NCBI GenBank assembly: GCA_949524905.1
Contig: CATINC010000013.1
Coordinates: forward strand, 62,001 to 126,000
From: Opitutia bacterium UBA7350
Lineage (GTDB): Bacteria > Verrucomicrobiota > Verrucomicrobiia > Opitutales > Coraliomargaritaceae
Direction: 5' to 3'
Length of the DNA stretch: 64,000 nucleotides
In this document: positions 8,918 to 18,234 of the stretch, piece by piece
Layout: every line of letters starts with the position of its first letter
How positions within the stretch are numbered: position 1 is the first letter of the stretch
Position numbers and translations under genes: made by a program
Notes under the pieces: generated by a model
What the model was told of the DNA's origin: nothing
Seen by the model: the letters and a program-made list of their open reading frames with translations, nothing else
The model's database searches: none

Positions 8918-9244
8918 ATGCATATCCCTACACTTGCCTTTTTGCAGAATCTCCGTGCGCCAGAGATCATTTTAATTTTCTTAGTCGTCTTGCTCCTATT
9001 TGGCGCCAAGCGATTACCTGAACTCTTTCGCTCATTCGGAAAGTCCATCCGAGAATTCAAAAAAGCCACCTCTGAAATAGAGGATGATATTAGGACCGCA
9101 ATGGATGAAGAACCCAACGTGCCCGCTAAACCACCTGCTGGGCAAGTTGCCGCAGAGAGCGAAAATAGCCCTACAAGTGCACCCCTACAAGCTGAAGAAA
9201 TTAGCTCAGAGTCTATTTCAGAAGCTTCTGATAAAAAAGACTAA
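8918..9244 (+). CDS. tatA: Sec-independent translocase subunit TatA
   Basis: A 108-residue TatA/E-type protein. The layout is the classical one: a short periplasmic N-terminus, one transmembrane helix (APEIILIFLVVLLLFG), the hinge FGAKRLPELFRSFGKSIREF, an amphipathic helix, then a charged, flexible tail with Glu and Ser. TatA oligomers form the pore through which folded proteins with twin-arginine signals cross the inner membrane. No tatC or tatB is nearby. The hinge sequence and single helix make the family sure; A versus B type is decided by the FGxKxLPEL hinge and short length. Confidence 0.93.
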   Translation: MHIPTLAFLQNLRAPEIILIFLVVLLLFGAKRLPELFRSFGKSIREFKKATSEIEDDIRTAMDEEPNVPAKPPAGQVAAESENSPTSAPLQAEEISSESISEASDKKD

Positions 9245-9262
9245 GCTTACCTTTACCAGAGG

Positions 9263-10852
9263 CTAAGCGCAGCCTTCACGGTCACGAAGCAGTTTATACT
9301 CAACTGCATCCACCAAAGCTTCCCATGTAGCTTCTATTATGTTGTCACTCGCGCCCACCGTTCCCCAAGTTTCTCCGGTGATGTTATCACGAGTTTCGAT
9401 CTGAACTCGGATGATAGCATCTGTACCATGCTGACTTTCAAGGATTCGCACCTTATAATCCACTAGCTCAATATCTGAAACAGCCGGGAAAACGGGCGAT
9501 AAAGCTTTGCTTAAGGAGTGTGCCAGCGCATCCACTGGGCCACTCGCCTCACTGACGGTATGGTGATCTTCGCCGTTGATACGTAAGTGTACCGTTGCCT
9601 CAGAACAAGCGTCGCGATCACCTTGGTGGTGACTCACCATTACGCGATAGCCTACCAAATCAAAGTCGGTACGTTTACCTTTTAAGAACCGGGCAAGCAG
9701 TAATTTAAAGGAAGCATCCGCAGCCTCATACTCATAGCCTTTGTACTCCAGATCCTTTAACTGCGCGAGAAAGTCTTTCATTTCCGGAGCACGTGGATCT
9801 ACTTCAACCCCAATCTCCTTAGCTTTCATCATGATGCTACTGCGTCCGGACATATCTGAAACAAGTATACGGGTGCGATTACCAACAAGCTCCGGCTCAA
9901 TATGTTCATAACTCCGCTTAACCTTTGCGGCAGCATCCGCGTGCACGCCTCCCTTGTGCGCAAAGGCACTTGACCCAACAAACGGTGCTTTTGTATCGGA
10001 AGAACGATTCGCCATGGCATCTACAAAAAGGGATAAATCGCGCAATTTTTCCAATTGTGAACCACAGTTGAGCTCGCAATTCATCTTGAGCGTAAGGTTT
10101 GGTATGATCGTCGTTAGATTTGCATTTCCATTGCGCTCTCCAACGCCATTGATCGTTCCCTGCACCAAGCTTGCGCCAGCCTCAATCCCCGCAAGAGAGA
10201 CCGCCACTCCAAGACCCGAGTCATTATGGCAATGCACACCTATGGCTGTGCCGGGGAAATGTGCTTTCACCGCTGTTACGGCTGCCTTAAGATCTCCTAC
10301 AAGTTTACCGCCGTTAGTGTCACAAAGTGTAAGATTCACAGCACCGCCCCGTTGCGCAGCCTCCAGTGTTTGAAGTGCATACTCAGGATTGTCCGCATAA
10401 CCATCAAAGAAATGCTCGGCATCATAAATGACTTCGCGTCCATGATCCGTTAAAAATCGAACGGATGCTTCAATCATTCGAAGATTTTCCTCAGCAGTTG
10501 TTCGGATCACCTCGATGACATGTAGGAGCCAAGACTTTCCAAAAATAGTGACCACAGGGGTCTGGGCTTCGAGTAATAGCTTTAATTGCGGATCTTCAGC
10601 TGCCTCCACCTTGGCGCGGCAAGTAGAACCAAAAGCTGCAATTTTGGCATGCTCAAGCTTGAGGGCCCGAGCTTCCTCAAAAAAAGCCATATCACGCGGA
10701 TTTGATCCAGGCCAACCGCCCTCAATGTAATCAACACCGAATTGATCCAGTTTCTCGGCCACCCGCAGTTTCGCCGCCACTGTGAAGGAAACCCCTTCAC
10801 CCTGGGTGCCGTCACGCAAAGTGGTATCATAGATTTTGATTGCCTGAGCCAT
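9263..10852 (-). CDS. cimA: (R)-citramalate synthase
   Basis: A 529-residue enzyme of the LeuA/CimA family, long enough for the CimA group that condenses pyruvate and acetyl-CoA into citramalate, the threonine-independent entry to isoleucine. The TIM-barrel start KIYDTTLRDGTQGEGVSFTV carries the metal-binding Asp and catalytic Arg. Further motifs are LCDTNGGKL, GVHCHNDSGLGVA (metal-binding His pair) and QGTINGVGERNGNANL. The C-terminal third (from about 400) is the allosteric LeuA dimer domain, usually the site of isoleucine feedback. The closest alternative is a 2-isopropylmalate or homocitrate synthase, but IEGGWPGSNPRD near residue 44 fits the CimA group. It converges on tatA with an 18-base gap. 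Confidence 0.88.
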   Translation of the reverse strand: MAQAIKIYDTTLRDGTQGEGVSFTVAAKLRVAEKLDQFGVDYIEGGWPGSNPRDMAFFEEARALKLEHAKIAAFGSTCRAKVEAAEDPQLKLLLEAQTPVVTIFGKSWLLHVIEVIRTTAEENLRMIEASVRFLTDHGREVIYDAEHFFDGYADNPEYALQTLEAAQRGGAVNLTLCDTNGGKLVGDLKAAVTAVKAHFPGTAIGVHCHNDSGLGVAVSLAGIEAGASLVQGTINGVGERNGNANLTTIIPNLTLKMNCELNCGSQLEKLRDLSLFVDAMANRSSDTKAPFVGSSAFAHKGGVHADAAAKVKRSYEHIEPELVGNRTRILVSDMSGRSSIMMKAKEIGVEVDPRAPEMKDFLAQLKDLEYKGYEYEAADASFKLLLARFLKGKRTDFDLVGYRVMVSHHQGDRDACSEATVHLRINGEDHHTVSEASGPVDALAHSLSKALSPVFPAVSDIELVDYKVRILESQHGTDAIIRVQIETRDNITGETWGTVGASDNIIEATWEALVDAVEYKLLRDREGCA

Positions 10853-10867
10853 GCTTAAAAGTACTTA

Positions 10868-10905
10868 GTTTGCCAGCAGAAAGCCTGTTGGCGATGGGGG
10901 CAAAC
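10868..10905 (-). promoter_or_regulatory. Stem-loop in the cimA leader
   Basis: Just upstream of the cimA start the sequence can fold: GTTTGCC (10868-10874) pairs with GGCAAAC (10899-10905), and inside it GCCAGCA (10872-10878) can pair with TGTTGGC (10886-10892) with one G-U pair. The two helices share three bases, so they may be partly alternative. No T-run follows, so a simple terminator is unlikely. A regulatory leader for isoleucine synthesis is possible but unproven. Confidence 0.35.
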
Positions 10906-11074
10906 CAAAAGCACTCAACAAATTTTACCTTTATAAATCGGAAATCTATCATTTTACGGACTTGCAGAATTCAAAATCTGCCCTAATCTCCGCCTCTTTT
11001 TGCAAACCAAACCATTAAGGAACTTCAACTTGGGAGACTCTCAAACCTTTTATCATCCAACCGAATAACGCACT

Positions 11075-13189
11075 ATGAGCGACCTATCCACATACAGAAA
11101 TATTGGCATCTTTGCCCACGTTGACGCAGGTAAGACCACCACAACCGAGCGCTTTCTTAAACTCACCGGTAAAATCCATAAACTTGGCGAAGTACACGAC
11201 GGTGCCGCCACCACCGATTTCATGGAGCAGGAGCAAGAGCGTGGTATCACCATTCAATCGGCGGCTACGACTTGCTTCTGGCCCGGTAGCGAGCAACAGC
11301 ACACCACCCCCTATCGTTTTAATATCATCGATACCCCCGGTCACGTGGACTTCACCGTAGAAGTCTATCGCTCTCTCAAAGTGCTTGATGGTGGCGTTGG
11401 TGTTTTCTGTGGCTCCGGAGGTGTTGAACCTCAATCCGAAACCAATTGGCGCTATGCTAATGATTCCAAAGTCGCCCGCCTCATTTATGTCAACAAGCTC
11501 GACCGCATTGGTGCAGACTTCTACAAAGTCGTAGAACAGGTCAAAGACGTCCTTGGTGCCATACCCCTTGTCATGGTGTTACCGATTGGTAGTGAAAGTG
11601 ACCTGAAAGGGATTGTTGATCTTCTTACCCGTAAAGCTTGGGTTTGGGATGAGAGCGGTGACCCCCTCAATTATGAAATCCAGGAAGTTCCAGCTGACAT
11701 GGCTGACAAAGTTGAAGCATACCGCTCGCAACTCATCGAAACTGCAGTCGAGCAGGACGATGACGCCATGGAGGCCTATCTCGAAGGCAATGAGCCCGAT
11801 ATTGATACCCTCAAAAAATGTATCCGCAAAGGCACCATTAAGTTGGACTTCTTCCCAACCTATTGCGGTTCATCATTTAAAAACAAAGGCGTTCAACTCA
11901 TCCTCGATGCGGTTGTCGACTATTTGCCCAACCCGACCGATGTAACCCCTCAACCTGAGGTTGATGCCGATGGCAACGAAACAGGTGAGCAGGCTGTTGT
12001 TGATGCTGGCCGACCACTACGAGCGCTGGCTTTTAAAATCATGGACGATAAATATGGTGCCCTCACCTTTACTCGAATTTATTCAGGTAAGATATCCAAG
12101 GGTATGAACGTGCTCAATACCACTACCGGGAAAACAGAACGGATTGGTCGCATTATTGAAATGCATGCAGACGAGCGCAACGAGGTCGACCGTGCTCAGG
12201 CAGGTGATATCGTCGCACTCCTCGGAATGAAGTCTGTGCAAACTGGCCACACGCTTTGCGATCCCGACCACCCGGCAACCCTTGAGCCAATGGTCTTCCC
12301 AGAGCCTGTTATTTCTATCGCCGTCAAACCCAAAGATAAAGGTCAGGCTGAAAAACTAGGCACCGCTATTGGTAAAATGGTTGCTGAGGATCCTTCTTTT
12401 CAGGTTGAAACCGATGAGGATTCCGGCGAAACCATCCTTAAAGGAATGGGTGAGCTACACCTCGATATTAAGGTCGATATCCTTAAACGCACCTATGGTG
12501 TTGAGGCTGAGATCGGCAAGCCGCAAGTGGCTTATCGTGAAACCATCACGGCACCCGTAAATGATAGCTACACCCACAAGAAGCAATCCGGCGGTTCAGG
12601 TCAGTTTGCTAAAATTGACTTCACCATCGAGCCAAACGAACCGGGCGAAGGATTTGCATTTGAATCCAAGGTTGTTGGCGGTAACGTCCCCCGCGAGTTC
12701 TGGCCTGCCGTTGAAAAAGGCTTTAAAAAGTCGATCGAGAAGGGCCCACAGGCTGGCTACCCGGTAGTTGATGTTAAATTTACCCTCAATGACGGCGCGT
12801 TCCACGCAGTTGATTCATCTGCCGTTGCCTACGAGATCGCCGCTAAAGCCGCATACCGTCAATCCATGCCAAAAGGTCGCCCTGAAATCCTAGAACCCAT
12901 TATGAAACTCGATGTCTTCTGTGGAGAAGAAAATATGGGTGATGTCATCGGTGACCTCAACCGTCGTCGCGGCATGATCAAATCACAAGAGCCCGCAAAT
13001 ACTGGAACTCGCATTAAGGCAGATGCCCCTCTTTCCGAAATGTTCGGCTATATCGGTTCACTCCGCACGATGACCTCTGGGCGTGGACAATTCTCCATGG
13101 AATTCTCGCATTATTCCGCTACCCCAAAGAATGTAGCGGAAACCGTTATCAAAGAAGCCGAGGAACGCGAAGCTGCCAGACGCAAATAG
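11075..13189 (+). CDS. fusA: Translation elongation factor G
   Basis: A 704-residue EF-G, the GTPase that moves tRNA and mRNA through the ribosome. The G motifs are intact: [14 protein letters not shown] (G1), [11 protein letters not shown] (G2), DTPGHVDFT (G3), [11 protein letters not shown] (G4). Domains II to V follow, with [14 protein letters not shown] in domain III, and the C-terminal [17 protein letters not shown]. The gene stands alone, not next to rpsL, rpsG or tuf of the str operon, so it could be a second EF-G copy; this cannot be settled from the window. It is divergent from cimA, with a 222-base spacer that must hold both promoters, and is followed by two terminator-like hairpins. 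Confidence 0.95.
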   Translation: MSDLSTYRNIGIFAHVDAGKTTTTERFLKLTGKIHKLGEVHDGAATTDFMEQEQERGITIQSAATTCFWPGSEQQHTTPYRFNIIDTPGHVDFTVEVYRSLKVLDGGVGVFCGSGGVEPQSETNWRYANDSKVARLIYVNKLDRIGADFYKVVEQVKDVLGAIPLVMVLPIGSESDLKGIVDLLTRKAWVWDESGDPLNYEIQEVPADMADKVEAYRSQLIETAVEQDDDAMEAYLEGNEPDIDTLKKCIRKGTIKLDFFPTYCGSSFKNKGVQLILDAVVDYLPNPTDVTPQPEVDADGNETGEQAVVDAGRPLRALAFKIMDDKYGALTFTRIYSGKISKGMNVLNTTTGKTERIGRIIEMHADERNEVDRAQAGDIVALLGMKSVQTGHTLCDPDHPATLEPMVFPEPVISIAVKPKDKGQAEKLGTAIGKMVAEDPSFQVETDEDSGETILKGMGELHLDIKVDILKRTYGVEAEIGKPQVAYRETITAPVNDSYTHKKQSGGSGQFAKIDFTIEPNEPGEGFAFESKVVGGNVPREFWPAVEKGFKKSIEKGPQAGYPVVDVKFTLNDGAFHAVDSSAVAYEIAAKAAYRQSMPKGRPEILEPIMKLDVFCGEENMGDVIGDLNRRRGMIKSQEPANTGTRIKADAPLSEMFGYIGSLRTMTSGRGQFSMEFSHYSATPKNVAETVIKEAEEREAARRK

Positions 13190-13220
13190 ACTCAAGTTCT
13201 GCAGCTAGCAGTTTTCTTTT

Positions 13221-13258
13221 AAGAGCCCACGACTTTATATCAGCGGGGGCTTCTTTTT
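13221..13258 (+). terminator. Terminator after fusA
   Basis: AAGAGCCC (13221-13228) pairs with GGGC (13247-13250) plus TTCTT with one bulged T, and the run TTCTTTTT follows at once. It lies 32 bases beyond the fusA stop and reads as a moderately strong intrinsic terminator. Confidence 0.5.
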
Positions 13259-13276
13259 GTAGCATTTACCAGAGAC

Positions 13277-13307
13277 AAAAAAAGGAGCCCACGAAGGACT
13301 CCTTTTT
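13277..13307. terminator. Bidirectional terminator between fusA and the RRM gene
   Basis: A perfect nine-base-pair stem joins AAAAAGGAG (13279-13287) and CTCCTTTTT (13299-13307) over an 11-base loop. The A-run on one side and T-run on the other let it work for both the fusA transcript and the convergent RNA-binding protein gene. Confidence 0.75.
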
Positions 13308-13336
13308 GAAAGCTATTTTAAACAAACAGGTGCTTA

Positions 13337-13702
13337 CTAGTAATCTCGTCCACCTTGGCCACGGTCACGACCGCCTCCAAAGTTACGACCACCACCACCG
13401 CGGCGATCCCCTCCGAAATTACGACCGCCGCCACCGCCACGTTCAGGACGCTCCTCACGGGGACGCGCCTCATTGATCACGATTGGGCGACCCATAAATT
13501 CTTCCCCATTGAGAGCGTTGATTGCTGCTTCCATGGACTCCTTGGTGTCCATAGTCACAAAGGCAAACCCACGTGGACGACCCGATTCTCGATCTTTCGC
13601 GATGTAGACATCTTCTACGCCACCATGGGACTCAAACAGGCTTTTAATATCTTCAAACCCCGCATCAAATGAGAGGTTTCCTACATACATTTTGGTATTC
13701 AT
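13337..13702 (-). CDS. RRM-domain RNA-binding protein with glycine-rich tail
   Basis: A 121-residue protein with one RNA recognition motif and a Gly/Arg-rich tail. RNP2 is MYVGNLSF (5-12) and RNP1 is RGFAFVTM (44-51), both with the aromatic residues that stack on RNA bases. Residues 85-121 are RGG-like repeats ([10 protein letters not shown]). This is the layout of the cyanobacterial Rbp family and of similar cold-inducible proteins in many bacteria. It likely binds single-stranded RNA in the cytoplasm and may help in cold adaptation, which is inference from the family. The 250 bases upstream, before tRNA-Val, hold no gene and could include a long leader. Confidence 0.9.
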   Translation of the reverse strand: MNTKMYVGNLSFDAGFEDIKSLFESHGGVEDVYIAKDRESGRPRGFAFVTMDTKESMEAAINALNGEEFMGRPIVINEARPREERPERGGGGGRNFGGDRRGGGGRNFGGGRDRGQGGRDY

Positions 13703-13952
13703 ACTTAACTTTGTCTTTTATTCTATCGGCCTGCTCCCATGCCCTGAGCGTTCAGAATTGAACGAAATCTAACCTATTTTTGTTTTAAGGAAGACCCTAC
13801 CCACGCATTGAATTTGTACAGTTGATAAGGACAAAGTAAAAGTGAGAAATTTAAAAATAGCAAGCCGTCATTTCCTTGTTAAAAAACAATGACAAACCTT
13901 AAATCTTATTAAAAATATAAAGACTTGGCAAAGTACCCGGATTTCGCCGAAA

Positions 13953-14029
<77 letters not shown>

Positions 14030-14108
14030 ATTTCAGATTGGTCGGTTAACATTGAGCTAAGCAAGATAACTGCAAGCCTATTTTATGGCACACGCCCTTA
14101 AACGTTTG

Positions 14109-15473
14109 CTAGACCGTGCGCGAATAGCGGCCTTCACTTGCAGACTCAAGATAGGCATCAAAACACATCGCCAAATTTCGTATGAAAAGACGTCCGTGCC
14201 CTGTCACCTTGCAGCCAGCTGCTGTCCACACTAGCAATCCATCTTCAACAAAAGTCTCCAGTTGCATGAGCGCTGCTGAAAAATGACTGCGGAAGTCAAT
14301 CGACCACTTCTCACCGGTTGCATCAAAATCCAGCGCCATGTCGCACATCAAACGCATAATGACATCCGCTCGTAGTTTATCCTCTTTCGTCAATTCATAG
14401 CCTTTAGCTATCGGTATAGTCCCTGCCTCAATACGCATGCGATAGCTTTCTAAATCTTTCACATTTTGCCGAAATCCATTAGCACCTTGGGAAATACTAG
14501 AAATGCCAAAACCGCAAATCTCAACTCCAGCCCGCGTGCTGTAGCCCTGGAAATTGCGCTGCAAACTACCCTCTTGCTGAGCGATCACCAGCTCGTCACT
14601 GGGCAAGGCGAAATGATCCATCCCGATATAAACATAACCCGCATCTGTCAGACGTTCGATACATAACTTTAATAGTTGCAACTTTGTTTCTGCATCTGGC
14701 AAACCTATGCGTTCCAGTATCTTCTGCGCCGGAGCCATCCAAGGGACGTGCGCATAATTAAAGACCGCAAAGCGCTCTGGCTTGAGCACCAATACATCAT
14801 CCATAGTACGGTGAAAGCTCTCTGGAGTTTGTTTTGGCAAGCCATATATAAGATCGAGATTGATGGAATTAAAACCATTACCACGCAGCAACTCCATGGC
14901 TTTAATATTATCGGATTGAGGCTGAATGCGATGAATGGCTTTTTGCACTTCTGGGTCACAATCCTGCACCCCAAAGGACGCTCGTGTAATACCCATACGA
15001 GCAAAAGCTTCTACCTGCCCCGCAGTCAATCGGCGTGGATCCAGCTCCACAGATTTTTCCGCATCTGCACTAAATTGAAAATGTTGGTCAATAAGAGCAG
15101 CCAGTCGATCGATCTGATCCGCTCCAAAAAAATTAGGCGTACCACCCCCAAAGTGCAATTGCTCCGCAACTCGATTTGGGGCGATGTGTCCTTTGTACAG
15201 TGCTAATTCTTTTTCAAGCAAATCAAGATAGTCATCGGCTCGTCCTTTGTCTAAGCTCGTGATCATATTACAGCCGCAAAACCAGCAGAGGGTCTCGCAA
15301 AAAGGAAGGTGGAAATACAGTGAGAGAGGATCTGCTGCCTCCGTAAGAGATCGGATTAAGCTAGAGGCATCCTTATATTCCGTAAAGTGGTTGGCGGGCG
15401 GGTAACTGGTATAACGAGGCCCAGGCCGGTTATATTTTTCAATTAATGTTAAATCTTGGGCGGTAAGTTGCAT
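14109..15473 (-). CDS. hemN: Oxygen-independent coproporphyrinogen III oxidase
   Basis: About 454 residues from the ATG at 15473; a longer frame starts at 15530 but lacks homology, and MQLTAQDLTLIEKYNRPGPR is the usual family start. The radical SAM cluster motif is CETLCWFCGC, with CxxxCxxC ligands. The next family marks are YTSYPPANHFTEY near the start, HFGGGTPNFF, SVELDPRR, and the C-terminal HemN domain. The enzyme decarboxylates two propionates of coproporphyrinogen III to give protoporphyrinogen IX without oxygen. Length and the GGGTP and YTSYP motifs separate true HemN from HemW. It lies between tRNA-Val and tRNA-Gly genes and has no haem gene next to it. Confidence 0.93.
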   Translation of the reverse strand: MQLTAQDLTLIEKYNRPGPRYTSYPPANHFTEYKDASSLIRSLTEAADPLSLYFHLPFCETLCWFCGCNMITSLDKGRADDYLDLLEKELALYKGHIAPNRVAEQLHFGGGTPNFFGADQIDRLAALIDQHFQFSADAEKSVELDPRRLTAGQVEAFARMGITRASFGVQDCDPEVQKAIHRIQPQSDNIKAMELLRGNGFNSINLDLIYGLPKQTPESFHRTMDDVLVLKPERFAVFNYAHVPWMAPAQKILERIGLPDAETKLQLLKLCIERLTDAGYVYIGMDHFALPSDELVIAQQEGSLQRNFQGYSTRAGVEICGFGISSISQGANGFRQNVKDLESYRMRIEAGTIPIAKGYELTKEDKLRADVIMRLMCDMALDFDATGEKWSIDFRSHFSAALMQLETFVEDGLLVWTAAGCKVTGHGRLFIRNLAMCFDAYLESASEGRYSRTV

Positions 15474-15600
15474 CGTTACTGAATAGCTTAGCTTGCTGGA
15501 TACGGTCGGATTGCCAAGTCGTAAGCACAAAAACCTAGACTTAGATAAAAATCAAACGCCGGTATGATAAAAAAGCCCCCGGGAATAATCCACGGAGGCT

Positions 15601-15682
<82 letters not shown>

Positions 15683-15740
15683 AAAAGCGCATACCATGCG
15701 TTGCCTGAAATTAGCTGTCAACGCGATTTTTTACCGCCCT

Positions 15741-16619
15741 TTACTCGCTTCGCGTCATGTTTAACTCAAAGGAAAGCTGACTTCGCACCGTGTCCGGTAA
15801 GGCATAAAAATTATCCTGATCCAGTACCTGTGAACAATTTTCACTCAACAGATAACTTAGAATGGGCTTTATTCGCTCTGTGTTCGATTTTTCGAAAACA
15901 ACGTAAAACGGCAAGCGGAATGGGTAATCGCCATAATGAACATTATCAACCGATGGTCCATATGCAGGCATGTCATCATCCACAGACACCATTAAAGTTT
16001 TTACTTGGCTGGATTTGGCGGCCCGGGAAACTAAGCAAATGCAGGTCACGTCATTTGCAATGACTCTATCTGCATTTTCAGTATCAGTGTTATTGATCGA
16101 ACTCTTAAAGGTCTTTGAACCTAGCGCGGTGTATTTAAAAATTTCACTGGAAATACTAGGCTTCGTTTCTACTACCATAGCTTTGATGCTGCGTCCTGTC
16201 CAACCGCTAAGTCCTAAATCACCCCAGTATTTGTAATCTTGTGTCTCGTTTTTGCCAAATATTCCTCCCAGCTGAGGGATGCTAATCTCACCCAATGGAT
16301 TGTCTACATTCACCGTTAAAACCGCTAGATCATATGCCAAAGGAATGACGGAATACCGCTCTGAATCCGGTCTAAGGTATCCATCAGGGATTGCTATAAT
16401 AGCAATATCGAGTTCATCTGAGGTCATACGCTCCATTGCCGGCAAACTACCTTCCTTATAGAAGTCAAATTCCATTGAGTTTTGCTCCGCAAAATCAGCG
16501 ATCGCTGACTCAATCGTATCGGCTAGCAAATCTGAAACCGCAATGCGGACTTTTTCAGCCTTAAGAACCGATAAAACCAGACTAAACCCTAAAAAATAAA
16601 CCAGAGGGAGGCACTTCAT
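15741..16619 (-). CDS. PstS-like periplasmic substrate-binding protein
   Basis: A 292-residue exported protein; residues 1-21 are a signal peptide ending before AEKVRIAV. The body has the two-lobe binding-protein look: a first strand IAVSDLLADTIESAIADF, a middle hinge and LDIAIIAIPDGYLRP, PLAYDLAVLTVNVDNPLGEI (the family's typical anion-pocket neighbourhood), and YPFRLPFYVVFEKS near the C-terminus, which is a common mark of phosphate-binding PstS relatives. Such proteins feed ABC transporters with phosphate or a related anion. No pstC, pstA, pstB or phoU gene is near, so its permease is elsewhere or it has a sensing role. Confidence 0.65.
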   Translation of the reverse strand: MKCLPLVYFLGFSLVLSVLKAEKVRIAVSDLLADTIESAIADFAEQNSMEFDFYKEGSLPAMERMTSDELDIAIIAIPDGYLRPDSERYSVIPLAYDLAVLTVNVDNPLGEISIPQLGGIFGKNETQDYKYWGDLGLSGWTGRSIKAMVVETKPSISSEIFKYTALGSKTFKSSINNTDTENADRVIANDVTCICLVSRAAKSSQVKTLMVSVDDDMPAYGPSVDNVHYGDYPFRLPFYVVFEKSNTERIKPILSYLLSENCSQVLDQDNFYALPDTVRSQLSFELNMTRSE

Positions 16620-16714
16620 GATCAGCTACATTTTTTGATTGTCGCGAACAATATAATCCTCAACAGACTCTTAACTGTGAGTCAAACATCTTTAAGGATT
16701 TTAAAGACGCCCTT

Positions 16715-18094
16715 TTAAGGATCCAGTTCAGGCCATTGTGTTAGTTTTCGATGCAGAGTACGCCGACTGATCCCCATTAACTCGGCTGCTTTTGTGCGAT
16801 TGCCATTGGCCTTTATTAAGGCATTTCGCAGCAGTTGCTTTTCATTTTCTTCTTTACTCAAACTAGCACTTGAAAAATTTTTAACGATTGGGCTTTCAAC
16901 ACTCGCATCGTCTTTTATTTGATGGTACTTTTCCTCCAGATCATATTCATTCACCTTACTGCCACGCTTTAGTATAACAATATTTTCGCAGAAATTACGT
17001 AACTCACGAATATTACCGGGCCATGGGTAGGACTTCAATAATTTGAGTGCACCTTCGCTGATCTCAACCACTTCAACTCCGTTTTCTTGACTGAACTGCT
17101 GAGTATAGTGCTGCAATAGCGTCATAAGATCATCAACGCGCTCCCTCAGTGGTGGTAGCGGGATCGTCACCACATTCAAACGATACAGTAAATCTTCTCG
17201 AAACTCTCCAGTCTTTACCATTTCAGATAAATTCCGATTGGTAGCACACACCAGACGAACATTGACGTCTATTGGTTTTGAGCTCCCTAAACGCTCAAAA
17301 CGACGCGTTTCTAAAAAACGAAGGAGTTTAACCTGAGTAGCGGCATCGATCTCTCCAATTTCATCTAAGAAAAGCGTGCCACCATCGGCAGCCTCAAAAC
17401 GACCGATACGACGCTCGCTTGCGCCTGTAAACGCCCCTTTTTCATGTCCAAAAAGTTCACTTTCTAACAAGTTGACCGCCAATGCCGCGCAATGCACCGG
17501 TACGAAAGGTTTGCGCACACGGTTACTGTTTTGGTGTATCGCTTGTGCGATGAGCTCCTTGCCCGTCCCTGTCTCCCCTTCCAATAAGACCGTTGCTCGT
17601 GAAGGTGCTACAAGCTTGACGGTTTCTAATACCTGCTTCAATCCCGCCGAATTTCCAACGATACCATTAAAACTATATTTCTGGTCTAGGCGCTCATGCA
17701 GGACCGAATTCTCCTGTTCTAATTTTCGAGATTGTAGAGCCCGCTTGATCAAGATCTCCAGCTTTTCGAGGTTTACTGGCTTCGTTAAAAAATCAAAAGC
17801 ACCTCGACGCATCGCTTCCACCGCAGTTTCAACATTGCCGTAAGCCGTCATCATAATCGCAATTGGACGGTTAGATTGCTCTAAACAATGGTCAATCACC
17901 TTTAAACCTGATTTGCCCGCCATGCGCAAATCCGTCAAGACTACCTCAAATGATTGCGCCCCCATTAAATTAAAAGCCTCGTCCGCACTGGCGGCTAAAA
18001 AGACATCATAGTCCCCCTCCAGAGCAGCGCTCAAACCCTCACGCGTGTTCCTTTCATCGTCAACTATGAGTATAGTTGCTGGCATGAGTGACAT
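16715..18094 (-). CDS. Sigma-54-dependent response regulator (NtrC family)
   Basis: About 459 residues from the ATG at 18094 (a longer frame starts at 18142; a third ATG at 18085 also fits). The receiver domain starts with TILIVDDERNTREGL, and the phosphoacceptor Asp is in LTDLRMAGKSG. The AAA+ domain has Walker A GETGTGKELIA, the sigma-54 contact GAFTGA, Walker B GGTLFLDEIGE and the arginine finger region. A Fis-type helix-turn-helix ends it (NGNRTKAAELMGISRRTLHR). It activates transcription with RNA polymerase carrying sigma-54 when phosphorylated. No histidine kinase gene is adjacent, so it is an orphan here, and its target promoters cannot be read from the window. Confidence 0.93.
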   Translation of the reverse strand: MSLMPATILIVDDERNTREGLSAALEGDYDVFLAASADEAFNLMGAQSFEVVLTDLRMAGKSGLKVIDHCLEQSNRPIAIMMTAYGNVETAVEAMRRGAFDFLTKPVNLEKLEILIKRALQSRKLEQENSVLHERLDQKYSFNGIVGNSAGLKQVLETVKLVAPSRATVLLEGETGTGKELIAQAIHQNSNRVRKPFVPVHCAALAVNLLESELFGHEKGAFTGASERRIGRFEAADGGTLFLDEIGEIDAATQVKLLRFLETRRFERLGSSKPIDVNVRLVCATNRNLSEMVKTGEFREDLLYRLNVVTIPLPPLRERVDDLMTLLQHYTQQFSQENGVEVVEISEGALKLLKSYPWPGNIRELRNFCENIVILKRGSKVNEYDLEEKYHQIKDDASVESPIVKNFSSASLSKEENEKQLLRNALIKANGNRTKAAELMGISRRTLHRKLTQWPELDP

Positions 18095-18234
18095 AAAGGC
18101 ACAGTTTTTCGCGACTGCAAGGCTATTTTTGAGGCGAAACATTTTGTCCCATCTTTACCACTACCTACCCTTGATTTTTTCAGATCCATTCGCTATCTTA
18201 TTAAGTTCTGAATTTTTCACGTCACATCTAAATC

